Source: Rhodomicrobium vannielii ATCC 17100 (GTDB lineage Bacteria > Pseudomonadota > Alphaproteobacteria > Rhizobiales > Rhodomicrobiaceae). Taken from it: a DNA stretch of 64,000 bases. The translations under genes were made by a program, and so were the position numbers. Positions 25,616 to 33,972 of this stretch are shown here, piece by piece. Position 1 is the first letter of the stretch. Each line of letters begins with the position of its first letter. The stretch is taken from assembly GCF_000166055.1 (NCBI RefSeq), contig NC_014664.1:2759501-2823500 (forward strand), given 5' to 3'. The notes under the pieces were generated by a model. The model saw nothing but the letters and a program-made list of their open reading frames with translations, had not been told where the DNA came from and made no database searches.

Positions 25616-26008
25616 TCAGGCAGCCGCTTTTGCGACGGCAAGCGCCTTGTCGATCTTTTCCTTGAGCACGGGCGCGCTGAACGGCTTCACGAGATATTCG
25701 TTCGCGCCCGCTTCCTTCGCCGCCGCAACATTGTCCGCGCGCGATTCAGCCGTCACCAGAATGAAGGGCGTCTGCGCCGTTGCCGCGCTTGAGCGAACGT
25801 GGCGCAGCAAGTCGTAACCGGACATCGGCTCCATATTCCAGTCGGAGATGATCAGGCCGTAAGAATTCTTCTGGATCATCTCCAGCGCCATTCCGCCGTT
25901 GGACGCTTCATCGACATCATCATAGCCGATTTGCTTGAGCAATTTGCGAACTATCCTGACCATGGTGCTGTAATCGTCTACGACGAGGATCTTGAAACTG
26001 GCTGTCAT
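25616..26008 (-). CDS. Stand-alone CheY-like response regulator
   Basis: This 130-residue receiver domain has the acidic pair D11-D12, phospho-acceptor D56 (LIISDWNMEPMSG), the conserved Thr (ILVTAESRADN) and Lys (EYLVKPFSAPVL). It ends 20 residues after the fold with no DNA-binding domain. The ATG at 26008 is used; the frame is open to 26053 but those residues are an unlikely basic leader. The gene lies where Sinorhizobium encodes Rem, an OmpR-type activator, between the transglycosylase and the hook genes, so it may be a second CheY or a remnant of that regulator position. Confidence 0.93.
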   Translation of the reverse strand: MTASFKILVVDDYSTMVRIVRKLLKQIGYDDVDEASNGGMALEMIQKNSYGLIISDWNMEPMSGYDLLRHVRSSAATAQTPFILVTAESRADNVAAAKEAGANEYLVKPFSAPVLKEKIDKALAVAKAAA

Positions 26009-26101
26009 TGCGTCGACTCCTGCTCGCGGGCGTGCGCCCTTTCTTTTTCGCATTCTTGCTGAAAAAGCTTATGCGAGACTATCGGCACCGCAACTGCTGT
26101 T

Positions 26102-26695
26102 CTATTTAGGTTGCGTCACCGCCTGTCGCCTCTCCGATGCGCAGAACTCCGAAGCCTGAGGCGTCCAGACCCCGAAACCGCTTTGCACAAGTCGATCCAG
26201 AACCTGGCATATGTAACGCTTCTGTCCTTCCTTGTTATTCTTGCCCGCGTTGTAGCGGGCCACCGCAAGAGTCCACGTGCCCTCTCGTTGTTTCAGTTCC
26301 TTGAGGAATCGGGCCGCGTAATCGACGTTTTTTCGCGGATCGAGCATTTCATCGACGGACGCGAACTGCTCGCCGTGAAAGTAGTAGTTCAGCTGCATGC
26401 ATCCCACGTCGATGAGGCGTAGCCCGTCGCGGCGCGCCGCGTGAAAGCGTTCTATCGCCTGCGCTTTGTCGAGCGAATAAATGGCCTTGCCCTCAAGGTT
26501 GAGGGAGAAAGCACGCAGATTGCCGCCTATGCCTGTTTCGGCAAGCCCCACGGCGTAGAGCACACCCAGCGGGATCTGATACTTGCTGGCCGCCGCAACC
26601 ATTTCGCGCTCGCAGAGATTTTGCTCAACGGCCCCCGCCGATGGAAGGCTAAATATAAAGAGCACCGCGATTGAGATGGCTCTCAGCTTGCCCAT
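26102..26695 (-). CDS. Lytic transglycosylase (SLT domain) of the flagellar cluster
   Basis: This 197-residue secreted muramidase has a signal peptide (residues 1-22, AISIAVLFIFSLPSAGA) and an SLT domain with catalytic E53 (AVGLAETG), the DVGCMQLNYYFHG motif, and the NVDYAARFLKEL...AVARYNAG end. It would cleave peptidoglycan for rod passage, which suits the absence of a muramidase domain on the FlgJ-type protein. It overlaps the 3' end of fliK by 47 bp; the ATG is supported by AGAGGG at 7 bp spacing. Confidence 0.9.
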   Translation of the reverse strand: MGKLRAISIAVLFIFSLPSAGAVEQNLCEREMVAAASKYQIPLGVLYAVGLAETGIGGNLRAFSLNLEGKAIYSLDKAQAIERFHAARRDGLRLIDVGCMQLNYYFHGEQFASVDEMLDPRKNVDYAARFLKELKQREGTWTLAVARYNAGKNNKEGQKRYICQVLDRLVQSGFGVWTPQASEFCASERRQAVTQPK

Positions 26696-28169
26696 GCTCC
26701 AATCCCTCTTTCATGCTCCGATTGCCGGATTCGCCCCTGTCCTTCTGGTCGCTTCGTCCCATCCCGCCCGATCCTGTATCGGCTGAGCCCGATTGCGCCT
26801 GATCGCCAGAAGCCGTGGCGCTGCCGGTCGTAACTGGCGTCACAGCCTGCGGCGCAAGCTGAATTGAAATCGTATCGACCTTGTATCCGGTAGATCGAAG
26901 CAGCCCTTCGAGAGTTTCCCGATCCTGCGCCAGCAACTGGGCGGTCTCTGGTTGCTCGACACTTAGAACGACGGAAAGCTTGCTGCCGTTCATGGACAGT
27001 CGCACTGTTACTTCGCCAAGATTTTGCGGCGTAAGGCCGAGTGTGAGAGTACGAACAGGCTGCGTAGTCTCGGCGGAGGGAAGAGCGACACGGGACGTTG
27101 GTTGCGAGGTGTCGGCTGAAGAGGCCGCCGATATCGCGTTCGCCACCTGCTGCGCGACGGCGCCGGTAGCAGTGGAGGACGCGGAGAGAACAACCTCCGA
27201 GGGGCTTGCATCCTGCGTCACAGCCGCGGCTGCTCCACCCGCGGCTGCGGATGTCGAGGGCGCTGCGACAGCGGATTGGGAGAAGGGGCGCTTCCCCGTA
27301 TTTGGGCTGAAGGTGTCCTCGGCGCTATCCGATACCGTTGCGGCTGGCGCGCGAGAGGCGATGTCTAAGCCGGTGGTCGATGCGAGATCGCTTGCGAGCG
27401 CGGCAGACGCTGAACGCTGGCGAACCGTAGTTTCCGATGCGGTCACCAACGGCGCAGATGCGGAAAGTGAAAGTGTGCTTGCGGTCGATGACAACGGCTC
27501 TTGCGTATTCTGCGAAAGCGTCGAGCCGTTTAGCACCTCGGAAAAGCGTCCGACAGACTCCGTCTGCGGCAGAAAGTGCGTTTCGGATTTGAGGACGGTA
27601 ACGGCGGGGGTTTGGCCGCCAGATGACGCCGCTTTTTTGGTGGAAAGGGTCGCGGAACTCTCACCGTCGGTTGCCGTGGCCCGTAGTGCTTCCGCTATTA
27701 CACCTCGTTCGAACTGGAGGAGCATCGGAAAAGACTGTCCTGCTGCCGGCGCAATGCTGGAGGAGTCGGCAGTTTTCTCATCGGCTGGCGCCAGTTCGGC
27801 GGGGTCTTCGGCGGTCGTAGCGGTCGCCTCCACATCGCCTCCCCCAACGGCATTGCCAAACGCGATTTCGGCTAGCTCCGCCTCAATCTCGCGGCTTGCA
27901 TCCTCGGCATTGCGAACGTCTTTGCCGGTGCTCGCCTGGCGCGCGCCATCGATAACTGCATCCGCAAGCGAGCCGGAAAATTTCACCGCTGCAAAGGACA
28001 TTTCGCCAGCGTTGGCGGGCGAAACCGGCGCTTCACCCTCCGTAACGGGATCAAGGTAGGAAGAGAAGTCGGCTCCGCCCTTGCTTCCCCTCTGCTGACC
28101 AGACTTCTCTGCGCCCAATAGAGCCGTGGTCGAGGCTGCCGCCGCGCCGGACCGCACGATATCTGTCAT
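26649..28169 (-). CDS. fliK: Flagellar hook-length control protein FliK
   Basis: FliK measures hook length and switches the export gate to filament substrates. The 506-residue protein is a low-complexity Ala/Ser/Thr/Glu-rich molecular ruler for about 370 residues, then carries the C-terminal Flg_hook domain: LTLGLTPQNLGEVTVRLSM and LSVEQPETAQLLAQDRETL, then LRSTGY. The order motB-motC-fliK is that of Sinorhizobium, where this gene was first named motD. Its start overlaps the motC stop by 4 bp and its end overlaps the transglycosylase by 47 bp. Confidence 0.9.
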   Translation of the reverse strand: MTDIVRSGAAAASTTALLGAEKSGQQRGSKGGADFSSYLDPVTEGEAPVSPANAGEMSFAAVKFSGSLADAVIDGARQASTGKDVRNAEDASREIEAELAEIAFGNAVGGGDVEATATTAEDPAELAPADEKTADSSSIAPAAGQSFPMLLQFERGVIAEALRATATDGESSATLSTKKAASSGGQTPAVTVLKSETHFLPQTESVGRFSEVLNGSTLSQNTQEPLSSTASTLSLSASAPLVTASETTVRQRSASAALASDLASTTGLDIASRAPAATVSDSAEDTFSPNTGKRPFSQSAVAAPSTSAAAGGAAAAVTQDASPSEVVLSASSTATGAVAQQVANAISAASSADTSQPTSRVALPSAETTQPVRTLTLGLTPQNLGEVTVRLSMNGSKLSVVLSVEQPETAQLLAQDRETLEGLLRSTGYKVDTISIQLAPQAVTPVTTGSATASGDQAQSGSADTGSGGMGRSDQKDRGESGNRSMKEGLEHGQAESHLNRGALYI

Positions 28170-29326
28170 CTTTCCCTTTGCAGAACCAGATCGGCGTTCG
28201 CGACGGCTGCTCTCGCTTCCATCACTCGTTTTTCGCCGAGAAAAACCCGGTTCCCCCCCCGATTCCCCGCCAAAGCCACTTCGTCACTTAACGGCTTCGG
28301 GGTTTCGCGGAGCTTGCGCGCCAACTGAAGCGAAGCAGAAAGGAGCGCGGCGTCATCTGCATCAAAGCTTTCGGGGTTGAGCGACTTGAGCGTGTCGCTC
28401 GCCCCTTCGTACTTGTCCGTGACGATCTCGACGGCCGCTTGGTATAAAAGGAGCCGCTGCTTTTGCGGCGCATCGTTTTCAACGAGCGCGAGCCCCTTTC
28501 CGGTCGCAAGCAGGACCAGGGATCGCCGCCCGGAAAGCACACCGCGTTGTGCAACCTCGGTGAGGAAGCAGACCGGGCAACGCCCGAAGCCCATGGGCCG
28601 CGCTTCCAGCATCCGCTCAAGGATTGCCGCGCCGTCTGCATCCTCGAACCGCGGAAGGTAACTGACGATTCGCGTCTCGGCGTCGCCGGCGAAGGTCGAT
28701 GTGTCGAAGCGCCGGATATAGGCCAGCGCCGCCTCCGCGAACTCCTGCGCCCGAAGCTTTTCGCCCGCGAGGACTATACTTTGACGCAGCGCCGCTTCTT
28801 CCACGAGCGTTCCCGGCAGCAGAAGCCGGGCCAGCCCGTAATACGAAAAGGCGCGCTGCGCGTCGGTCCGGGCCGCCAGAAGCGCCTGAACGAGAGCGAG
28901 GTGACCGCCGCGCACCGCGTCGAGGGAGCGTGCGTCGATCGCCAGAAGTATTGCCTCGGCGCGCGTCGTGTCCCCGCTGCCATGCGCAACGATCCCGCGG
29001 ATCAGGTTCCTCTCCATCTCGCCGGGCTGGTCGTCTTTCCAAGGCTTGATATGCTCGACTCCGCCGCCGCTCAGAACGAAGATTTCCGCAAATTTCAGAA
29101 ATTCGTCATTCTTGAGTTTGAGGTGGGCGGCGTCGCGCAGGTGGGCTGCAAAGCGCTCGCGCGCCTCCGCCATCTCCATGGAGGAGGCCTGCGTTCTGGC
29201 GACGGCGTCGAAACGGCGGGCATCATCCCGAAGATCCATGATCAGCGCCTGCTCGCGCTCCGCCGCCTGCGTCGAAGCCACAGATGTCACGAGCGCGACG
29301 AACCCCAGCACAACTGCCGCTTTCAT
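28166..29326 (-). CDS. motC: Periplasmic motility protein MotC
   Basis: MotC is a periplasmic protein known from Rhizobiales that is needed for flagellar rotation and is thought to support MotB. The 386-residue protein has a signal peptide (residues 1-21, cleavage after STQA) and a helical repeat-like body including LIRGIVAHGSGDTTRAEAIL and the RPMGFGRCPVCF segment. Overlaps of 4 bp on both sides couple it to motB and fliK. A run of eight G in the coding strand (28253-28260) lies near the 3' end within an Arg-Gly-Gly-Asn stretch. Confidence 0.92.
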   Translation of the reverse strand: MKAAVVLGFVALVTSVASTQAAEREQALIMDLRDDARRFDAVARTQASSMEMAEARERFAAHLRDAAHLKLKNDEFLKFAEIFVLSGGGVEHIKPWKDDQPGEMERNLIRGIVAHGSGDTTRAEAILLAIDARSLDAVRGGHLALVQALLAARTDAQRAFSYYGLARLLLPGTLVEEAALRQSIVLAGEKLRAQEFAEAALAYIRRFDTSTFAGDAETRIVSYLPRFEDADGAAILERMLEARPMGFGRCPVCFLTEVAQRGVLSGRRSLVLLATGKGLALVENDAPQKQRLLLYQAAVEIVTDKYEGASDTLKSLNPESFDADDAALLSASLQLARKLRETPKPLSDEVALAGNRGGNRVFLGEKRVMEARAAVANADLVLQRER

Positions 29327-30399
29327 CTTTCTGAGTCTTTCAGAAGGACTTCGATACGACGGTTCTCTGGTGCCAGAGGGTCATCGGCGTTACGCGGCTG
29401 CCGATCGGCATATCCTTCGATCGATAGCACTCTTCCATCGCCAATCTTGCCTCGCGCCAGCATCAGGAAGGCCATGCGCGCCCTTTGGGAAGACAAAACC
29501 CAGTTCCCATAGCGATCGCCGGCAAAGGGGCGTCCGTCCGTATAACCCCGGATGATGATCTTGCCGGGATATTTGGAGATGATATCGCCGATCCGGGTCA
29601 TGACCAGAACCGTGTCGGGCTTGGGCATCGCGGAGCCGACGTCGAACATGCTCCGCTTCGTGTCGTCCATAAGGCTGATCAGGGTTCCTTCCGCAACCCC
29701 GGCAACCGAGACCTGGACCCGAAACGACTGCGGAAGATTGCTTTGGAAACTCTCTATATCCTTGAGAATTTGCTCCGCCAGCGAAGCCGCGGGCTCTTTG
29801 CGTTCCGTCTCAGCGACGTTGGCGGATTTGTGCGATTTTGGCGCGTCCGACCATTCACCTGGCGCTGTCTGGGAACCCGACGACGTGCTCACCTTCGCGG
29901 TGCGGACCAATCGCGGCTCGGCAACGAACGGATCGCGCGAAAGCTGTCCCGCCGCCGCGCTTGAGTCTTGCTCTTTCGATGCAATGCGCAGTGCTTCTTC
30001 AGCCTGGGTCGCGAGCTGCGTGAGCACGCCGAACGGATTGCGTGTGAGTTCTTCTTCGGAAAAGACGTGCCGATCCTTCGGATCTACAACTGCGGAGTTG
30101 GGGCGCCCAGCGGCAGGCGACTTATCTTGCGCTTTTGGTGCAGTCGCCGCGACGTCTTTCGCTGGAGGTGCGTGTTCGTTCAGTTTTACGGGGTTGAAGT
30201 AGTTGGCAATCTGGGACAGTCTTTCCTTTGAACTGGAATTCACAAGCCACATCACCAGGAAGAAGGTCATCATCGCGGTCATGAAGTCCGCGTAGGCTAT
30301 TTTCCATACGCCGCCATGATTGTCGCCGTCACTCCGGTACAGCTTCTTGCGAACCACTATGTCCGCGTGTGCCCGCTCGTTCTTCTTGTGTCGCGCCAT
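29323..30399 (-). CDS. motB: Flagellar stator protein MotB
   Basis: MotB anchors the stator to peptidoglycan and supplies the ion-binding Asp. The 358-residue protein has one membrane helix with D38 (WKIAYADFMTAMMTFFLVMW), a long periplasmic linker of about 170 residues and a C-terminal OmpA-like domain (IIIRGYTDGRPF, LSSQRARMAFLML, IEGYADRQPRN). The Asp-containing helix at residue 30 agrees with relatives, which supports the ATG at 30399 although it overlaps fliH by 71 bp. The AYADF context is proton-type by comparison with relatives. Confidence 0.95.
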   Translation of the reverse strand: MARHKKNERAHADIVVRKKLYRSDGDNHGGVWKIAYADFMTAMMTFFLVMWLVNSSSKERLSQIANYFNPVKLNEHAPPAKDVAATAPKAQDKSPAAGRPNSAVVDPKDRHVFSEEELTRNPFGVLTQLATQAEEALRIASKEQDSSAAAGQLSRDPFVAEPRLVRTAKVSTSSGSQTAPGEWSDAPKSHKSANVAETERKEPAASLAEQILKDIESFQSNLPQSFRVQVSVAGVAEGTLISLMDDTKRSMFDVGSAMPKPDTVLVMTRIGDIISKYPGKIIIRGYTDGRPFAGDRYGNWVLSSQRARMAFLMLARGKIGDGRVLSIEGYADRQPRNADDPLAPENRRIEVLLKDSER

Positions 30400-30979
30400 A
30401 CTCGTGAACTCCGATACTCATTAACCAGCGACCAAGGCTCAGCTCTATTACGGTTTTATCGATGGAAACCGCCACCTCACATGTATCTGCGATAACTGTT
30501 TCGACGATCACTGCATCATCGAGGCGGCTAACCAGTTCCTGGACCAGATCCGAGGGACCGCTGATCTTTAATTTTATGCCCCCTTCGTCTGAAGTTAGCT
30601 TTCTGATTTCCGCTAAAAGTCTAGCTATAGCTTGTTCTGTCAGGTGGCGTCCGACAACCGGGGAGAGGATGCGCGCAACCGCGTCGCAGATCTCGCCCCT
30701 GATGGCCGCCAGCGACTGAAGCACAAGGCGTTCGAGGCAATCCGCTTCGCCCTCCACCCATGCTTTTCTTGCCGCCTCGATCTCCGATCTGTGCCTTGCG
30801 ATGCTCTCGGCAAGTATCTTGTTGCTCGCCGCCAGCGCCTCCGTCTCGCCCTCCTCCAGGCCTTTCCGGTAGGCTGCGGCTATTTCGAGTTCCCGGTCAT
30901 CGACGCATTCGCTCGGCAAAGGATTGCCGAGGCGGGCGAGAAACTCCGGCAGAGCCAAGCGGCCCGAGACTGCTTCCAC
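30329..30979 (-). CDS. fliH: Flagellar assembly protein FliH (export ATPase regulator)
   Basis: This 216-residue protein fits FliH: a short N-terminal peptide, a long charged coiled coil (about 30-90, including AAAYRKGLEEGETEALAASN) and a C-terminal V-ATPase-E-like domain (VLQSLAAIRGEICDAVARIL, ISGPSDLVQELVSRL, VSIDKTVIELSLGRWL). FliH holds and restrains FliI. The GTG at 30979 follows GGGAGGG and starts 2 bp past the fliF stop; an ATG at 31039 would lie inside fliF. The identity with enteric FliH is low, so the call rests on architecture and position between fliF and motB. Confidence 0.8.
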   Translation of the reverse strand: MEAVSGRLALPEFLARLGNPLPSECVDDRELEIAAAYRKGLEEGETEALAASNKILAESIARHRSEIEAARKAWVEGEADCLERLVLQSLAAIRGEICDAVARILSPVVGRHLTEQAIARLLAEIRKLTSDEGGIKLKISGPSDLVQELVSRLDDAVIVETVIADTCEVAVSIDKTVIELSLGRWLMSIGVHEYGATQEERAGTRGHSGSQEAVPE

Positions 30980-30980
30980 G

Positions 30981-32588
30981 TCAACCCTCCCTGATCCAGT
31001 CGATGAGAACGGCGGCGGCCTTCTCCTCGTCCTCGGCAATGGCTTTCTCGACCGATTTCAACGGCGAGTTCTTCTTGGCGCTCGGCGTTGGCAACGGCGG
31101 TCCTTCAGCGTTATCAGGGGTTTCGACCGTCGCCGCGACGGTCTCAAGAACGGGCGTGGTTCGTTTGTCGGCAGCAATTTGTGGCGCGGGCTTCGGCTTG
31201 TTTTCGAGGATCATCCGTAGCGAGGGCCGAAGCCCAACAGCGACGAACAGGATCGTCGAAATCAGAAGAGCGGCGGCGATTACATAACTGCCCAACCCCT
31301 CCATCACATGATCCCAGAATGTCAGCGAAGGCGCTTGATCGAACTCGTTGCCCCCAGCGAAATCGAGGGCGACTACCGTGGCCTTGTCGCCACGCAGCGA
31401 GTCCAGCCCGGCGGCGGAGGAGACCAGTCGCTCCACGACGCGGATCTGTTCGTCCGGCGCGGTCTTGGCGCTGTCGGCTGCCGCTAGAAGCGGCTTCCTG
31501 TTCAGCACCACCGCCACGGCGATGTTTTCCACGCGGTAGCCCTCGCTTTGCGTTGTGACGCTTTTCGAGCTCACCTCGTAATTGGTCGTCTCTTCCTTCC
31601 TTTCGCTCGCGCGCTTCGACTGATCGGAAGGCTTCGTATTCTGCTGGTCAGTGGGAATGTTCTGCTCGACGCTGATATTCCATTTCTGATTGGTGTTTTG
31701 AGAGTTGCTGCTCTCCTTCACAGTGCGGGTCGAGCGCTCCGCCTTGGACTCGGGATCGAAGGCCGTCTCGTTGATTTGCTTCCTGTCGAGGTTGAGCCGG
31801 ACCGTGACGCTCGTCTCGAAGTTCCCGAGCCCGAGGACGGGAGTCAGTGTCTTGCGAATGTTGTCGTTGATTTCGCGGGAGACCTGTTTTTCGAGGTCCA
31901 GCATCTTGCCGCTCGCGACGCCGGGACCGTCATCGCCGGCAGAGAGGATCGTGCCATCGGTGCTGAGAACGGACACATGGTCCGGTTTCATCCCCGGAAC
32001 CGCTGACGCCACGATCTGACGAATGGCAGCTGCCGAAGGTGGCTCGGCGCCCGCTGGCTTGACAACCACCGACGCCGTGGCTGCCTGCGGCTCGCGACGG
32101 AAGGAGCCCGCATCCGCCATGACAAGATGAACCCGCGCGGAGTTCACAGCGCGCATGGCTTCGATCGTGCGGGCAATTTCACCTTCGAGTGCCCGGACGC
32201 GGGTAATATTCTGCATGAAGGAGGTGAGGCCGAGCGATCCGAGTTTGTCGAAAAGCTCGTAACCGGCTGTCGCGTTGTTCGGGAGCCCGCGCTCGGCAAG
32301 GATCATCCGTGCTCGCGCGGTATCGCCCCGGTTCACGAAAATCTTGTTCGCTTCCGAGTTGGAATCGAACGGTATACCGGCCTCCTTGAGGACGGCGCCA
32401 ATGCGTGAGACATCAGAAGCCGTGAGCCCGACATACAGCACATCCTTCTCCGCCCGGCTCACATAGTAACTGCCGACACCGACTATCGCCACGATTGCAA
32501 CGCCCACCGCCACCAGTGCAGCAAGTCGGCGCGCGCCCAGCCCCAAAAGACTCACTCTTAACGCGTCGATCTGATCGCGAATCGCCAT
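30981..32588 (-). CDS. fliF: Flagellar MS-ring protein FliF
   Basis: FliF forms the MS ring that houses the export gate. The 535-residue protein has membrane helices near residues 22-42 and about 430-450 (YVIAAALLISTILFVAVGL), the two ring-building motifs in between (LYVGLTASDVSRIGAVLKEA, ARTIEAMRAVNSARVHLVM, ASVVVKPAG) and a C-terminal FliG-binding tail ending in the VEKAIAEDEEKAAAVLIDWI helix. The ATG at 32588 has GGGGAAAC directly upstream and gives the usual family start; the frame is open to 32624. Confidence 0.96.
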   Translation of the reverse strand: MAIRDQIDALRVSLLGLGARRLAALVAVGVAIVAIVGVGSYYVSRAEKDVLYVGLTASDVSRIGAVLKEAGIPFDSNSEANKIFVNRGDTARARMILAERGLPNNATAGYELFDKLGSLGLTSFMQNITRVRALEGEIARTIEAMRAVNSARVHLVMADAGSFRREPQAATASVVVKPAGAEPPSAAAIRQIVASAVPGMKPDHVSVLSTDGTILSAGDDGPGVASGKMLDLEKQVSREINDNIRKTLTPVLGLGNFETSVTVRLNLDRKQINETAFDPESKAERSTRTVKESSNSQNTNQKWNISVEQNIPTDQQNTKPSDQSKRASERKEETTNYEVSSKSVTTQSEGYRVENIAVAVVLNRKPLLAAADSAKTAPDEQIRVVERLVSSAAGLDSLRGDKATVVALDFAGGNEFDQAPSLTFWDHVMEGLGSYVIAAALLISTILFVAVGLRPSLRMILENKPKPAPQIAADKRTTPVLETVAATVETPDNAEGPPLPTPSAKKNSPLKSVEKAIAEDEEKAAAVLIDWIREG

Positions 32589-32646
32589 GTTTCCCCAGCC
32601 CCGTTGCGAAGCAGGGCGGATCATCGTCTCGTTACCTTACGCGTAG

Positions 32647-32674
32647 CAGGAGCGCCTGGTTGCAGGCGCTCCTG
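32647..32674 (-). terminator. Hairpin terminator downstream of flagellin
   Basis: Arms at 32648-32658 and 32663-32673 (AGGAGCGCCTG / CAGGCGCTCCT) pair perfectly over 11 bp around a 4-nt loop, with one extra flanking C-G pair. It lies 14 bp beyond the flagellin stop and 58 bp ahead of fliF on the minus strand. There is no T tract, so it may protect the flagellin 3' end or attenuate rather than fully stop transcription. Confidence 0.6.
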
Positions 32675-32687
32675 TTCGCGGGCAGGA

Positions 32688-33653
32688 CTACTGGAAGAGC
32701 TTCAGGATCGACTGCGAGGACTCGTTTGCAATCGAGAGCGCTTGCACGCCGAGCTCCTGCTGGACCTGCAGTGCCGAAAGGCGGGTCGATGCTTCGTTCA
32801 TGTCGGCGTCGACGAGCGAGCTCACGCCAGCATCCACGGAGGTCTTCAGCGTATCGACGAAGTCTTTCTGGCTTTCGATTCGCGACTGCGTCGAACCGAG
32901 CACCGAAGACGCTGCCGTCACGGACTTGATCGCCGCTTCGACCTGCTTCTGGTAGGCGTTAATCATCGCCAGATCCGCGCCCTCATCGGTCAGCGCCGAA
33001 ATGTCGAGGTTGAAGACGCTCTTGCCATCCGCCGTAGCCGTGGCGGTGGTGCCGTCGGCATTGGTGAAGGAGCCGGTCGTCGTGCTGTCGACCTTGTCGA
33101 GAATGCCGATGTCGCCGTTGGAATCGAAGAGCGCCGTGTCCGTCTTGCTAAACGTGATCGTGCCGTAGCTGACGGAGCCGTCGGACGAACGAGACAGGGA
33201 GGCTACAAAGGAAGCGGTGTCGTTGTAGCCCGTGGCGCTCGAATCGACCGAAAGGAAGTTCTGGCCGTTGAGGCTGGCGGCTTCGGAGATCGTCTTCAGC
33301 TGAGCCTGATAGGTCGCGATCTCAGACTGGATCTTGGTCCGGTCGGCACCCTGCGTCGTTGCCGTGACCAGCGAGTCCTTGATCTTGCTGAGCACATCGG
33401 AGATCTCGTCGATCGCGCTCGTTGCCGTCGCCAGCGTCGAGTCGGCGACGTCGAGCGAGTCGGAGATCGTCGTCAGCGCCGAGCTGTCGCTCTTCAGCGA
33501 CGTCGCGATCGAATAGTACGAGGCGTTGTCCGCCGCCGTGCTGACGCGAAGACCGGTGGAGATCTCGTTCTGGGTCTTGTCGAGGCTCTTGACGGTGTTC
33601 TGGAGGTTCAGCAATGCCGTGTTGGCGGCGTTGTTCGTGAGAATGCTGGTCAT
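32688..33653 (-). CDS. fliC: Flagellin
   Basis: This 321-residue flagellin has the conserved N-terminal D0/D1 helices (SILTNNAANTALLNLQNTV, ISTGLRVSTAADNASYYSIA) and the C-terminal D1/D0 region (VLGSTQSRIESQKDFVDTL, ELGVQALSIANESSQSIL), joined by a short variable centre. It is compact, as rhizobial flagellins are. The ATG at 33653 matches the family start; the frame is open to 33752 but that part is leader. Only one flagellin copy is in the window. A long leader and a 3' hairpin frame the gene as its own unit. Confidence 0.96.
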   Translation of the reverse strand: MTSILTNNAANTALLNLQNTVKSLDKTQNEISTGLRVSTAADNASYYSIATSLKSDSSALTTISDSLDVADSTLATATSAIDEISDVLSKIKDSLVTATTQGADRTKIQSEIATYQAQLKTISEAASLNGQNFLSVDSSATGYNDTASFVASLSRSSDGSVSYGTITFSKTDTALFDSNGDIGILDKVDSTTTGSFTNADGTTATATADGKSVFNLDISALTDEGADLAMINAYQKQVEAAIKSVTAASSVLGSTQSRIESQKDFVDTLKTSVDAGVSSLVDADMNEASTRLSALQVQQELGVQALSIANESSQSILKLFQ

Positions 33654-33916
33654 CGAAGTGTCCCTTGGTCGGTTTGAATCGTGGGACATACCGGACTTGA
33701 ACCGGCACGCTGAAACGGCATCATGCCTACGATCAGCACCATGTTGGTGCACCTCGCTTCTGCGTAGCTACAGTAAACGGCAAAATTGCTAATTTTTGGT
33801 TAACATAAGGCGATTACAGCAAATAACGGAACAAATTCAATCGTGCGCATTCATTATCGCTTGGATCTGTAATTATCATAAGATCGCGTTATCAGTAAAG
33901 ATAACCCATAGAACAG
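33654..33916 (-). promoter_or_regulatory. Flagellin promoter and leader region
   Basis: The 319-bp gap upstream of flagellin holds its promoter and an AT-rich stretch (33780-33900) unlike the surroundings. On the minus strand a GCCGTTTA element (33774-33781) with a TTAAC about 18 bp upstream loosely recalls a sigma-28-type promoter, but the spacing differs from the enteric consensus. A GCACCA-TGT-TGGTGC hairpin (33736-33750) lies about 85 bp ahead of the start codon, within the probable mRNA leader where FlbT could act. The remainder of the gap is the terminator of the next gene. Confidence 0.4.
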
Positions 33917-33942
33917 AAAAGCCCCGCACAAAGCGACGGGGC
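33917..33942 (-). terminator. Rho-independent terminator of the membrane chemoreceptor gene
   Basis: On the minus strand, GCCCCG (33942-33937) and CGGGGC (33926-33921) pair around a 10-nt partly pairing loop and are followed by TTTTCTG. This lies 30 bp past the stop of the leftward chemoreceptor gene and separates it from the flagellin promoter. Confidence 0.75.
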
Positions 33943-33972
33943 GTCTCCATTTGTTCAGTCTAAACGACGCGT

